26,244 nucleotides of DNA from an uncultured Lachnospiraceae bacterium (GCA_910584585.1 CAJUBP010000033.1:29367-55610), one strand, 5' to 3'; numbered from the stretch's first letter, positions 8,294-16,043 are shown. The notes: generated by a model from the letters alone, not told the origin. Program-made: numbers and translations.

Positions 8294-9598
8294 ATGTTAG
8301 TGAGATTTCAATTTGAAAATTATCGTTCATTTCGTGATGTAAGCATTTTGTCCATGGAAGCAAAAGGAAATGCAGAATATAAGAGCTGCCTTTTACCATA
8401 TAAGAAAAAAGGGCTTCTTCCGGCAGCAGCACTTTTTGGGAAAAATGGCGGCGGAAAAAGTAATGTAATTCGCGCATTTTGGTTCGGAGTACAGTTTATT
8501 CGGAATGCTCAGAAGACACAGCACGAAAAAGCTGAAGTGCCGGTTTGCGCATTTGCATTAAATGATTATTCGGAGCAGGATCCGACAGGATTTGAATATG
8601 AATATATTCAGGATGGGGTAAAATACATCTATGGGTTCTCTGCGACTAAAAAAGAAATCAAAAAAGAATATTTGTATGCGGCGCCGAAAGGGCAGAAATC
8701 GGAAATCTTTTCGAGAGAAGGACAGGTGTTTTCTTTTCCGGTAAATGGAGAGAAGAAAATGAAAGAAATGATTGCGGAGGCAGTTGCGCCAAACCAGTTA
8801 TTTTTTTCTATTGCCTGTGTTATGAATTATCGGCCCTGCATCTTGGCCATGAATTGGTTCAGGGAATATGTTCATTTTTCAAAAGATTATACGGATATTC
8901 CCCGGCAGTTATTGGAACATGCAGAGGATGTGAATCTGTTAAAGTCGATTGTGACTTATGCAAAACAGGCAGACGTTGGTATTGAAGAGATGTCGTTTGA
9001 GATTAAGAATGAAGAAATATCAGCTTATGATTCCATGCCGGGTAATCTGCCGGAAGGGATGGTTATGGCATTGAAACAATTCGCGGCTGCTCTTAAAGAT
9101 TCTTCGGAATCCGCGGAATTTAATCTGAAGGTTGGAGAAGTGAAAACTTCCTCTATGCATCGTGGCGTCAATAAAGCAGGAGAAGAAGAATTATTTCCGT
9201 TGGAGCTTTCTGATGAGTCTGACGGAACAAGACGACTGATGTCGCTTGCACCGGGAATCGAGCAGGTTTTGCAGCAGGGCGGCGTCCTGATGGTAGATGA
9301 GATTGACAGAGAACTGCATCCGCTGCTTGCGGAATTTATTATTTCCCAATTTCAGAGTCCGGAAACAAACCCAGGACGCGCACAGATTATTTTTACTACG
9401 CATGACACAGAATTGCTGAATATGGAAATTCTTCGGAAAGACCAAGTGTATTTCGTTGATAAAAATAAGAAGAGCGGAGTTTCAGAATTATTTAATCTGA
9501 CGGAACTTCCGGTTCGGACAAATGATAATATCCGCAAAGCATATCTGGTAGGAAAGTATGGCGCAGTGCCGGATGTAGATACAGTGGAGGTTGAGTGA
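8294..9598 (+). CDS. AAA15/OLD-like ATPase, AbiLi/RloA type
   Basis: This 434-residue ATPase starts with the FENYRSF motif that opens SMC/OLD-like AAA15 proteins. Walker A is GKNGGGKS (49-56), the signature-like element is LSDESDGTRRLMSL, Walker B is LMVDEIDRELHP (Asp335-Glu336), and the switch His is in FTTHDTEL near 373. The start ATG 8294 has GGAG nine bases upstream. The stop overlaps the next gene's ATG (TGATG), so the two are made together. The pair matches AbiLi/AbiLii and the RloA/RloB genes of restriction loci, where the ATPase is thought to sense infection and control the partner. Unlike Gabija GajA, the TOPRIM part is a separate protein. The defence role is inferred from family and from the divergent type III CRISPR operon. 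Confidence 0.85.
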   Translation: MLVRFQFENYRSFRDVSILSMEAKGNAEYKSCLLPYKKKGLLPAAALFGKNGGGKSNVIRAFWFGVQFIRNAQKTQHEKAEVPVCAFALNDYSEQDPTGFEYEYIQDGVKYIYGFSATKKEIKKEYLYAAPKGQKSEIFSREGQVFSFPVNGEKKMKEMIAEAVAPNQLFFSIACVMNYRPCILAMNWFREYVHFSKDYTDIPRQLLEHAEDVNLLKSIVTYAKQADVGIEEMSFEIKNEEISAYDSMPGNLPEGMVMALKQFAAALKDSSESAEFNLKVGEVKTSSMHRGVNKAGEEELFPLELSDESDGTRRLMSLAPGIEQVLQQGGVLMVDEIDRELHPLLAEFIISQFQSPETNPGRAQIIFTTHDTELLNMEILRKDQVYFVDKNKKSGVSELFNLTELPVRTNDNIRKAYLVGKYGAVPDVDTVEVE

Positions 9599-10230
9599 TG
9601 GGAAGAAAAATCAAACCACTTATTTACGTTTTCTGTGAAGGCGAGAGTGAAATAGAATATACAAAGTTCTTAAAAGAGAAATATAAAGATGCGGCAGTAA
9701 TTCAAAAACCCGTAAAGGGACTGTTTGATGTTGCAGATAAGAAATTTAAGAAAGATGCAAGGTACAGGAATAATGCCGAAGTAACAGATGAAATCTGGTT
9801 TTTCTTCGATGTAGATGACGGGCAGACCGGAAGCTGGGATAAGATAAAAAAAACGATTTTTGTTTTGCAGAAACTCAGGAAAAAGCCAAATATAAGAATA
9901 CGCTTGTTGATGACAACCGGCTGTGTGGAATATTGGTTTTTGCTTCATTATAAAAAAGTGCGTCCTTTTATTCAGAATGTATCTGAAAAAGAAAATGTTT
10001 TGAAGATGCTTCAAAATGAATGTCCGGGATACGAAAAAGGAAATCCGGCTGCTACAAGAAAGATTGCAGAGAGATTGGATAAAGCAATTATCAATGGAGA
10101 CTGGGTATTAGAGCATATAACCGGATTACCGACATTAGAGGATAATGATGTGAGAAACCGCTGGCTTTATCAGTCCACTCTTACATTCACAACAGTGCAG
10201 GATGCAATGAAATTTTTGGAAAGCTTATAA
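9598..10230 (+). CDS. RloB family TOPRIM-like protein (AbiLii type)
   Basis: This 210-residue protein begins with the RloB/DUF4276-type motif VFCEGESEIEYTKFL (Glu14 in the acidic site), followed by FFFDVDDG (Asp71, Asp73), which together resemble the E-DxD metal site of TOPRIM domains, and then GCVEYWFLLHY, a family hallmark. Such a fold suggests a metal-dependent nuclease, not shown directly here. I chose ATG 9598 because GGAGG (9586-9590) lies seven bases upstream; the GTG three bases earlier would be too close. Coupled to the ATPase by TGATG overlap. Probably the effector half of an abortive-infection pair; its target is unknown. Confidence 0.85.
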   Translation: MGRKIKPLIYVFCEGESEIEYTKFLKEKYKDAAVIQKPVKGLFDVADKKFKKDARYRNNAEVTDEIWFFFDVDDGQTGSWDKIKKTIFVLQKLRKKPNIRIRLLMTTGCVEYWFLLHYKKVRPFIQNVSEKENVLKMLQNECPGYEKGNPAATRKIAERLDKAIINGDWVLEHITGLPTLEDNDVRNRWLYQSTLTFTTVQDAMKFLESL

Positions 10231-10233
10231 AAG

Positions 10234-10285
10234 GAGTGAAATTTTTATTTTTGAATAAAAATCTGTCCGCTGTAACATTTCACTC
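10234..10285 (+). terminator. Possible terminator after the RloB gene
   Basis: GAGTGAAAT (10234-10242) and ATTTCACTC (10277-10285) are complementary, and ATTTTTATT/AATAAAAAT (10241-10262) forms a nested stem directly after the RloB stop. No T-run follows the outer stem, so termination is uncertain. Confidence 0.35.
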
Positions 10286-10320
10286 TCGATTCCAGAATTA
10301 TGCTCGAAACGAAACTGAAT

Positions 10321-10368
10321 GAAAAACAGACAGGCCGCTCAGAATTTTTATTTTTCTGAGCGCCTGTC
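10321..10368 (-). terminator. Rho-independent terminator of the O-acetylhomoserine sulfhydrylase gene
   Basis: GACAGG/CCTGTC plus GCTCAGAA/TTCTGAGC (10329-10368) form a long stem with one bulge. On the minus strand it is followed by TGTTTTTC, a T-run, placing it as the end of the transcript from 11770. Confidence 0.75.
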
Positions 10369-10459
10369 CTCTGCGTGTATTTATACAACTGCGGTTACTG
10401 CCCCGCGCATTAAAATACACAAGAAAAAGTTTTGTCGAAACTGCGATTACGCGCCGCGA

Positions 10460-11770
10460 TTACTGCCGCACCGCCCGAAACGCTTCCTCTAAATCCTCAA
10501 TGATATCATCAATATGCTCCGTTCCAATGGACAGCCGGATGGTGTTTTTCAAGATTCCCTGCTCTCTTGCCTCCTGCTCATTCAGCTGGGAATGAGTGGT
10601 GGAAGCCGGGTGGATGGCCAGGGACTTCACATCCGCCACATTTGCCAGCAGGGAGAAAATCTCCAGATGATCAATAAAATCTTTCGCCGTCCGATCGTCC
10701 CCTTTGATTTCAAAAGTAAAAATGGAACCGCCGCCCTTCGGAAAATATTTCCGGTATAATTCCTGCTGCTTCGGATCTTCGGCAACGGAAGGATGATGCA
10801 CCTTTTCTACCTGGGGATGATGATTCAGATATTCCACCACTTTCAGCGCATTTTCCACATGGCGCTCCACCCGCAGGGACAATGTTTCCAGCCCTTGGAG
10901 GAACAAAAACGCATGGAAGGGAGAAAGTGTCGCGCCGGTATCCCGCAGCAGGATGGCCCGTATCTTGGTGACAAATGCAGCCGGCCCCGCCGCTTTGGTG
11001 AAGCTTACGCCATGGTAGCTGGCGTTTGGCTCTGTCAGGGAAGGAAATTTGCCGGACGCTTCCCAGTCAAATCTGCCGCTGTCTATGATGACGCCGCCGA
11101 TGGCAGTGCCGTGGCCGCCGATAAATTTGGTGGCGGAATGCACCACAATATCTGCGCCATACTCTATGGGACGCACCAGGTACGGCGTCGCGAAGGTGCT
11201 GTCCACCACCAGGGGAATCTTATGGTCGTGGGCTATTTTGGCAATTGCTTCGATATCGCTCACATCGGAATTGGGATTTCCAAGGGTTTCTATGTAAAGG
11301 GCTCTGGTGTTTTCCTGAATTGCCTGCGCAAAATTGTTCACATCAGAGGGATCTACAAAAGTTGTGGTAATTCCATACTCCGGCAACGTATGCTGCAGCA
11401 AATTATAGGAACCTCCGTAAATATTATTTGCCGCCACAATATGTTCCCCGCTTCTGGCAAGGTTCTGAATGGTATAGGTAACTGCCGCCGCGCCGGAGGC
11501 CACAGCCAACGCCGCTGCGCCGCCCTCTAACGCTGCGATCCTCTGCTCAAAAATATCCTGGGTAGGATTGGTAAGCCTGCCGTAAATATTTCCTGCGTCC
11601 TGCAGGCCAAACCTTGCCGCCGCATGGTCAGAATTGTGAAATACATACGATGAAGTCGCGTAAATAGGCACTGCCCTTGCGTCTGTCGTCGGATCAGGCT
11701 GCTCCTGCCCTACGTGAAGCTGTAAGGTTTCAAATTTTAAGTTCCTGTCTTGATATGCTTTTTTGCTCAT
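10460..11770 (-). CDS. metY: O-acetylhomoserine sulfhydrylase
   Basis: This 436-residue PLP enzyme of the Cys/Met metabolism family makes homocysteine from O-acetylhomoserine and sulfide (direct sulfhydrylation) in the cytoplasm. The N-terminus FETLQLHVGQE and TSSYVF segments are typical, and the PLP lysine is Lys215 in HSATKFIGGHG; SGAAAVTYTIQNL and YGG near 119 belong to the cofactor pocket. Length matches the family (about 425-440), longer than cystathionine gamma-synthases, which supports the MetY call. It stands alone with its own promoter and terminator. A near-symmetric pair of 13-bp sites surrounds the promoter, suggesting sulfur or methionine control. Confidence 0.93.
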   Translation of the reverse strand: MSKKAYQDRNLKFETLQLHVGQEQPDPTTDARAVPIYATSSYVFHNSDHAAARFGLQDAGNIYGRLTNPTQDIFEQRIAALEGGAAALAVASGAAAVTYTIQNLARSGEHIVAANNIYGGSYNLLQHTLPEYGITTTFVDPSDVNNFAQAIQENTRALYIETLGNPNSDVSDIEAIAKIAHDHKIPLVVDSTFATPYLVRPIEYGADIVVHSATKFIGGHGTAIGGVIIDSGRFDWEASGKFPSLTEPNASYHGVSFTKAAGPAAFVTKIRAILLRDTGATLSPFHAFLFLQGLETLSLRVERHVENALKVVEYLNHHPQVEKVHHPSVAEDPKQQELYRKYFPKGGGSIFTFEIKGDDRTAKDFIDHLEIFSLLANVADVKSLAIHPASTTHSQLNEQEAREQGILKNTIRLSIGTEHIDDIIEDLEEAFRAVRQ

Positions 11771-11797
11771 AGCTGCCGCCTCTCTTTTCCTCTATTT

Positions 11798-11858
11798 CCT
11801 ATTAGTTTACTTGGTTATTATCTGTACTATACCATATTTTTCCCAGTAAGTCAATAGG
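11798..11858. promoter_or_regulatory. Inverted half-sites around the metY promoter
   Basis: CCTATTAGTTTAC (11798-11810) and the inverse GTAAGTCAATAGG (11846-11858) match at 10 of 13 bases. One arm overlaps the -35 and the other lies just after the predicted start, so a bound regulator could loop or block this promoter. Confidence 0.35.
11826..11854 (-). promoter_or_regulatory. Promoter of the O-acetylhomoserine sulfhydrylase gene
   Basis: On the minus strand TTGACT (11849-11854), 17 bases, TATAGT (11826-11831). The -35 overlaps the stop codon of the upstream ttcA-like gene. The leader is about 50 bases, too short for an S-box riboswitch. Confidence 0.75.
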
Positions 11859-12696
11859 TTATATGCTCACCATAACTTTCCAGAAAATGATGCTTTACTC
11901 CTTCTTTTTTATAGGCGATTATCGTGCTCAGATTCACATTTTCCACGCTTTTAAAAATATTTCCTTCCACAAAGGGATTGATTTTTTTCATCTCTGCAAT
12001 CATATTTTTAATTTCCAGCCGCTTGGACTCGCTCTGGCTCTCCGACTCTGCCCTTGCGCAGTTTTCCGTAAAACGGCAGGCGCATTGGAGGAACTTAAGG
12101 CCGTTGTAATCCCGCCAGCGTTTGATATCCGCTTCTCTGATGTAATACATGGGCCGAATCAGCTCCATTCCCGGAAAATTTGTGCTGTGAAGCTTGGGCA
12201 TCATGGTCTGAATCTGTCCGCCGTAGAGCATTCCCATCAGGATTGTCTCTATCACATCATCGTAATGGTGCCCCAGGGCAATTTTATTGCAGCCAAGCTC
12301 CCTTGCCTGATTATAAAGATGGCCCCGCCGCATCCGGGCGCAGAGGTAGCAGGGGGATTTTTCTATTTCATACACCGCGTCAAAAATATCTGTTTCAAAT
12401 ACGGTGATGGGCAGATTCATCCCTGCCGCATTGTTTTCTATCATCTTTCGGTTTTCCCAAAGATACCCCGGATCCATCACCAGAAATTCCAGTTCAAAGG
12501 ATACTTTTCTATGCTTTTGCAGTTCCTGGAACAGCTTTGCCATCAGCATGGAATCTTTTCCGCCGGAAATGCAGACGGCAATTTTGTCCCCCTCCTGTAT
12601 CAACTCATAGTCCCGCACTGCTTTTGCAAAGCGGGAAAATAATTCTTTGTGAAACTTTTTGCGGATGCTTTTTTCTATTTCTGCTGCCTGATTCAT
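11851..12696 (-). CDS. ttcA: TtcA-type tRNA 2-thiocytidine biosynthesis protein
   Basis: This 281-residue ATP pyrophosphatase of the TtcA/TtuA group would thiolate tRNA (cytidine 32 in TtcA) through an ATP-activated base and an iron-sulfur cluster. The PP-loop is SGGKDS (44-49). Cys116 and Cys119 (CYLC) and a downstream Cys in the CACRFTENC stretch (205, 207, 213) supply cluster ligands; LGHHYDDVIET near 141-151 is the second family motif. I chose ATG 12696 over the GTG at 12708, which would sit directly on the AGAGG ribosome site. The tRNA substrate is inferred; distant family members modify other bases. It is separated from its neighbours and looks like a single-gene unit. Confidence 0.82.
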   Translation of the reverse strand: MNQAAEIEKSIRKKFHKELFSRFAKAVRDYELIQEGDKIAVCISGGKDSMLMAKLFQELQKHRKVSFELEFLVMDPGYLWENRKMIENNAAGMNLPITVFETDIFDAVYEIEKSPCYLCARMRRGHLYNQARELGCNKIALGHHYDDVIETILMGMLYGGQIQTMMPKLHSTNFPGMELIRPMYYIREADIKRWRDYNGLKFLQCACRFTENCARAESESQSESKRLEIKNMIAEMKKINPFVEGNIFKSVENVNLSTIIAYKKEGVKHHFLESYGEHITY

Positions 12697-12778
12697 TTCT
12701 GTTTTCACCTCTTAAGGATATTTTGCGCTGCATGATTTCTGACTTCCATATTATATTCTTTTTCCAGGCCAATAGCAA

Positions 12779-12806
12779 GAAGGAATCCCGCGCATGAGAT
12801 TCCTTC
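12779..12806. terminator. Hairpin between the DUF4179 gene and ttcA
   Basis: GAAGGAATC (12779-12787) and GATTCCTTC (12798-12806) form a perfect 9-bp stem with a 10-base loop. There is no T-run on either strand, so it may be a weak terminator or a leader structure of ttcA. Confidence 0.35.
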
Positions 12807-12849
12807 CTGCTGTGAAAAGTTTGTTTTTCTTCGGCAGCGCTGCTCAAAA

Positions 12850-12927
12850 CAGGCTTATTCGCCGGCATATTCATATACCTTTAAGATACAGGCTTATTCA
12901 CCGGCATATTCATATACCTTTAAGGTA
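12850..12927. repeat. 39-bp tandem duplication at the 3' end of the DUF4179 gene
   Basis: 12850-12888 and 12889-12927 are near-identical 39-bp units (CAGGCTTATTC...TTTAAG), differing at two or so bases. The unit holds the last codons and stop of the gene. In frame after the real stop the second copy reads ACILKVYEYAGE and another stop. Confidence 0.9.
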
Positions 12928-14144
12928 ATTGTGCCGTCCTCATTCCGGGTAAATGTCTCTATATATTTCTCGTCCACCACCTGAAAAATTTCTGACATTC
13001 CAGTCTGCCCTTCTTTGAAAAAACTGTCTGCAAAGATGGTTGCTGAAGAAGATATTCCATCTTTATCAACCTGATAGGAATAGCTGAAACATCCCTCCTG
13101 ATCCACAGTCAGATTCTGAGTCAGTTCCTCTAACAGCTTTGCGTTCTGTTTAAAATCCGCCTCTTTCCAGCCTGCGATTTTATCTGCAATCCCGGCAGAA
13201 CTTCCGCCGTTTTGAAGGGCTTCTTCCGCTGCGCCGTCTTCCGTTTGAAAGGCGGCAGAGTCATCGGCTTCGGTTTTTTGTGGATTTTCATCTGTCTCAT
13301 CCTCTGCTGCGCCCTGCAGTTCCTCTTCCAGTTGCTTCAGATATGCTTCCGCTTTTTCCGGGTCTGCTTTTTCCTTATCCAGAGGCAGGGAGAACAGAGC
13401 GTTTACGCCTTTGTATGCTTCATTTCTTGTAATTTCTCCAGTAGTTTCATCAAAGCAATAGGCGTCCCCCGCATAAAATGTTCCGTCATTCACCGCAAGA
13501 TACAGCGTACGGTCCGCGAAGATTTCCACATTATCCGTCTCCGCAATCCGGTACTGAACGCCGTCCTGCACAAATTCAGAATAGCCGCCGTTCATTGTCA
13601 TGCTGTTAAACCATGCCGGGTTCTGTCCTTTGATCAGCGGAGATACAAAAAACGGATCTTTCCCGTAAGCTTCCTCACTGGTATCAGGCCTGGGGGAACC
13701 GTCAGCATTTTCTATGGCTGTCACCACATAGGTGCGATCGGTTCTGATGTTTTCCGCGTCACCAGAATCCACATATTGGCTCAGGTTTTCCCCTGACGCC
13801 ACTCCCAGCAATGTGATCCTGTAATTTCCGTATTCCTGGGTTTCATTGATGGAAATGGCGCCTTCACTTTGAAATACTGACGCAAACCCCTGATCTTCTG
13901 CCTCTTCGGCTACCTGCTCCAACGTGAGGTATTTCCAGGCTGCCGCTGTGGTTATGGAACCTACGGCCAGCACGGCTGCTGCGGTTAATACGGCTGCGGG
14001 TATTCTTTTTGGATATATTCTGTTTTTCATTGCCTTCGTCTCCTTTGCTTTCCTTAAAATCCTCTGGTTTAGCCAGACATCCGGTTCTTTTTCCGGAGAA
14101 AGGGCCTGTTGCAACAATTGTTCCAGCTTTTCATCATGCTTCAT
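12894..14144 (-). CDS. DUF4179 membrane protein, probable anti-sigma factor
   Basis: A 416-residue protein with an N-terminal cytoplasmic part (about 1-45, including the VWLNQRILRKAKE helix), one membrane segment near residues 48-70 (AAVLTAAAVLAVGSITTAAA), and a large outer domain with a low-complexity acidic Ala/Glu/Asp-rich stretch near 270-320. DUF4179 proteins are coded directly after ECF sigma factors and are thought to hold them at the membrane until a signal arrives; that is family knowledge, not shown here. ATG 14144 is preferred over GTG 14153 because GGAGG then sits nine bases upstream. It starts one base after the sigma factor stop (TGA-G-ATG). A tandem duplication covers its stop. 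Confidence 0.8.
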   Translation of the reverse strand: MKHDEKLEQLLQQALSPEKEPDVWLNQRILRKAKETKAMKNRIYPKRIPAAVLTAAAVLAVGSITTAAAWKYLTLEQVAEEAEDQGFASVFQSEGAISINETQEYGNYRITLLGVASGENLSQYVDSGDAENIRTDRTYVVTAIENADGSPRPDTSEEAYGKDPFFVSPLIKGQNPAWFNSMTMNGGYSEFVQDGVQYRIAETDNVEIFADRTLYLAVNDGTFYAGDAYCFDETTGEITRNEAYKGVNALFSLPLDKEKADPEKAEAYLKQLEEELQGAAEDETDENPQKTEADDSAAFQTEDGAAEEALQNGGSSAGIADKIAGWKEADFKQNAKLLEELTQNLTVDQEGCFSYSYQVDKDGISSSATIFADSFFKEGQTGMSEIFQVVDEKYIETFTRNEDGTITLKVYEYAGE

Positions 14145-14145
14145 C

Positions 14146-14664
14146 TCATACACCCTCCAATTTCTGCTTCAACAATTTTCTTGCTTTGTACAGCCGGCTT
14201 TTTACCGTTCCCTGGGGAAGATTCATGATCTTTCCAATCTGCTCTGTGGAAAGCTGCAGGGTATAATAGAGATAAACCGGCACGCGGTATTTGTCCTCCA
14301 GTCCGGCGACAGCCTCCTGCACCTGTAACCGCAGCTCCTGTCTGAGAACGGCGTCCTCCGGGGAAGATTCCTGTCCCTGGCATTTATCCGCTGCCGTCTC
14401 TTCCGTCAATTGTTCTGTCCCTGCAATCCGCTTTCTCCAGGCATATTTCCGTCTGCGGTTTTTCCAAATCCGCAGCGCAATGGAGATAAGATAGCTTCTG
14501 GGATTTTTTTCAAAATCTATGCGCGGCCCCAATTCCACTGCTTTTAAAAAAGTGTCCTGATACAGATCTTCCGTTTCCTGAAGGTTGCGGGTAAGCTGGC
14601 TGCAAAATGCATAAATGTCTTTGCCATAATCTTTTATACACTGTTCCAACTGTAGTTCATTCAT
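14146..14664 (-). CDS. ECF RNA polymerase sigma factor
   Basis: This 172-residue sigma-70 family protein has region 2 (ETEDLYQDTFLKAVEL, residues near 30-45, and PRSYLISIALRIWKNRRRK) and region 4 with a helix-turn-helix (LSTEQIGKIMNLPQGTVKSRLYKARKLLKQ) at the C-terminus; there is no region 3. It would direct RNA polymerase to promoters of a stress or envelope response, usually including its own. ATG 14664 is chosen because AAAGG lies eight bases before it; the GTG at 14673 overlaps that site. It is followed at once by the DUF4179 gene, the usual sigma/anti-sigma operon. Upstream (minus strand) TGAAC occurs twice, a possible ECF-type -35, but no firm promoter was seen. Confidence 0.9.
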   Translation of the reverse strand: MNELQLEQCIKDYGKDIYAFCSQLTRNLQETEDLYQDTFLKAVELGPRIDFEKNPRSYLISIALRIWKNRRRKYAWRKRIAGTEQLTEETAADKCQGQESSPEDAVLRQELRLQVQEAVAGLEDKYRVPVYLYYTLQLSTEQIGKIMNLPQGTVKSRLYKARKLLKQKLEGV

Positions 14665-14749
14665 TTTATTCACCTTTCAGACGTCTTTCCAAGGCTTTTT
14701 TGCGCCCTTCACCTGAACATTGTAATAACTTTTCTTTCGGTTCACGGAA

Positions 14750-14778
14750 TTTACTTTTTGGGGGATATACTATATACT
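14750..14778 (+). promoter_or_regulatory. Promoter of the carbonic anhydrase-like gene
   Basis: TTTACT (14750-14755), 17 bases, TATACT (14773-14778), 69 bases before the ATG. Confidence 0.6.
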
Positions 14779-14846
14779 GTCAGCATACAGGCAACTGCCT
14801 GCGCAATACAAATGTTTCAGCTATACAGACAAGAAAGGAAATTATT

Positions 14847-15347
14847 ATGCATACTATCAAGACTCCCCGATTGGGAAAAAATGTTTATCTCGCAGAGGGC
14901 GCCATTGTGCGGGGCGACGTCAGCATCGGCGACAATTCCAGCGTATGGTTCCATTCCGTCGTCCGGGCGGAAGCCGGCTCCGCAGTTATTGGAAATGACT
15001 CCAACATCCAGGATAACGCTGTTCTCCATGTGGATCACGGAGCGGATATTCGTATCGGAAACCGGGTTACCATCGGACATGGAGCCATTGTTCACGGATG
15101 CACCGTCAAAGACAATGTTTTAATCGGCATGGGGGCGATTATTTTGAACCATGCCGTCATTGGAGAAAACTGCATCATCGGCGCAGGAACCCTGATCACT
15201 CAGAACACGGTCATTCCCGACAACTCCCTTGTGATAGGAAACCCCGGAAAAATCGCGCGGACTGTCACCGACGATGAGATAGAACATATCAGGCGAAACG
15301 CCGCCTATTATATTGAGGAAGCTGCCGCTTATTCCAGGCAGTTTTAG
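14847..15347 (+). CDS. Gamma carbonic anhydrase family protein
   Basis: This 166-residue protein is a left-handed beta helix of hexapeptide repeats (IGDNSSVWF, IGNDSNIQDN, IGHGAIVHGC, IGENCIIGAG). Three histidines match the metal ligands of gamma carbonic anhydrases: His61, His78 and His83, the last two with the family's five-residue spacing. It ends in a helical tail (DEIEHIRRNAAYYIEEAAAY). Some members hydrate CO2, others (YrdA, CaiE/PaaY types) act on acyl-CoA, so the reaction is open. The start ATG has AAAGGAA seven bases upstream. Single gene with its own promoter, divergent from the sigma factor. Confidence 0.88.
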   Translation: MHTIKTPRLGKNVYLAEGAIVRGDVSIGDNSSVWFHSVVRAEAGSAVIGNDSNIQDNAVLHVDHGADIRIGNRVTIGHGAIVHGCTVKDNVLIGMGAIILNHAVIGENCIIGAGTLITQNTVIPDNSLVIGNPGKIARTVTDDEIEHIRRNAAYYIEEAAAYSRQF

Positions 15348-15394
15348 TTTCTGTGATTTTCAGCCTTTCTTCCAGAAAGAACGGAAACGAAGCA

Positions 15395-15874
15395 TTATTT
15401 GACCTTGGATTGTTTTTTTGAAAGTATTTCATCCAGAAGACCCTTGCAGCCTGCGGCCACATCTTCATAGGTTTGTTCAAAATCACCGGTATACCAGGGA
15501 TCGGCCACGTCTCTGGGATGATCGGTGTAGTCCAGAAGCAGGCTGAGCTTTTTGTCTTTATCTGAGCCTGCAATTCTCAGCATGTTTTTATAATTCCAGC
15601 GATCCATTCCTACGATGTAATCGTACTTCTGATAGTCGCTTCGTTCCATGCGGACTGCGTACTTTCCGGCAACGGATATGCCCTCCCGGGCCAGCCTGGC
15701 TCTGGTGCCGTGGTGGACCGGGTTGCCGATTTCTTCTGTGCTGGTGGCGGCGCTGGCGATGTAGAAATCGCTGGCGACGCCGCGCTGTTCTACTAAGTTT
15801 TTCATAACAAATTCTGCCATTGGGGAACGGCAGATGTTGCCGTGGCAAACAAATAAAATCTTGATTTTTCTCAT
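15395..15874 (-). CDS. Low-molecular-weight protein tyrosine phosphatase
   Basis: A 159-residue LMW-PTP. The phosphate loop CHGNICRS gives the catalytic Cys10 and Arg16 (C-x5-R-S), and the general-acid Asp lies in VADPWYTGDF near residue 126. Length is normal and the frame complete. It would remove phosphate from protein tyrosine or arginine. The first ~20 codons matter for the mobile element: the DNA coding ICRSPMAEF is copied about 200 bp upstream next to the integrase, so the element seems to have inserted here and left or rebuilt an intact gene. Its ribosome site is weak (GGAAAT). Upstream sequence is AT-rich and resembles the element more than the chromosome. Confidence 0.92.
   Translation of the reverse strand: MRKIKILFVCHGNICRSPMAEFVMKNLVEQRGVASDFYIASAATSTEEIGNPVHHGTRARLAREGISVAGKYAVRMERSDYQKYDYIVGMDRWNYKNMLRIAGSDKDKKLSLLLDYTDHPRDVADPWYTGDFEQTYEDVAAGCKGLLDEILSKKQSKVK
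15810..15836 (-). other. Putative attachment core inside the LMW-PTP gene
   Basis: This stretch matches 16017-16043 at 21 of 27 bases, with a perfect 12-bp core TCTGCCATTGGG (15813-15824). It codes the ICRSPMAE part of the phosphatase. Tyrosine recombinases often use such conserved coding segments. Confidence 0.5.
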
Positions 15875-15933
15875 ATTTCCAGTATTTTCGGGCTTTTCAA
15901 GCCTTTTTACCTTTCTTCATTTTTCACTTATTC

Positions 15934-16013
15934 TGGCATATTTTGGCATATCTTTGCATATTTTTGTCATCAATTTTGGTAAAAACTTTGGTAAATTTCA
16001 AGTCTGTACCAAA
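15934..16013. repeat. Probable integrase arm-binding repeats
   Basis: TGGCATAT at 15934 and 15944 and a variant TTGCATAT at about 15954 repeat every 10 bp. TTTGGTAAA follows at 15975 and 15987, and its inverse TACCAAA at 16007, next to the second core copy. Such phased direct repeats beside an int gene are typical of arm sites. Confidence 0.45.
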
Positions 16014-16016
16014 GGC

Positions 16017-16043
16017 AAATCTGCCATTGGGAATCGACAGGTA
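16017..16043 (-). other. Second copy of the putative attachment core
   Basis: Contains the same 12-bp core (16020-16031). On the minus strand it would encode CRFPMADL, against CRSPMAEF in the phosphatase; four of the six differences fall at codon third positions, as in diverged coding DNA. Similarity ends on both sides. Confidence 0.45.

Noticed and set aside
8294..10230. Gabija or PARIS system
   Set aside because: The ATPase has no fused TOPRIM domain and there is no UvrD-like helicase as in Gabija; the second gene has RloB motifs (CEGE, FDVDD, GCVEYWFLLHY), unlike PARIS AriB.
10793..11530. Long plus-strand reading frame opposite the O-acetylhomoserine sulfhydrylase gene
   Set aside because: Shadow of a well-conserved enzyme gene; composition is unlike a natural protein.
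11771..11850. S-box or T-box riboswitch before the O-acetylhomoserine sulfhydrylase gene
   Set aside because: The predicted leader is only about 50 bases, with no riboswitch-like stems.
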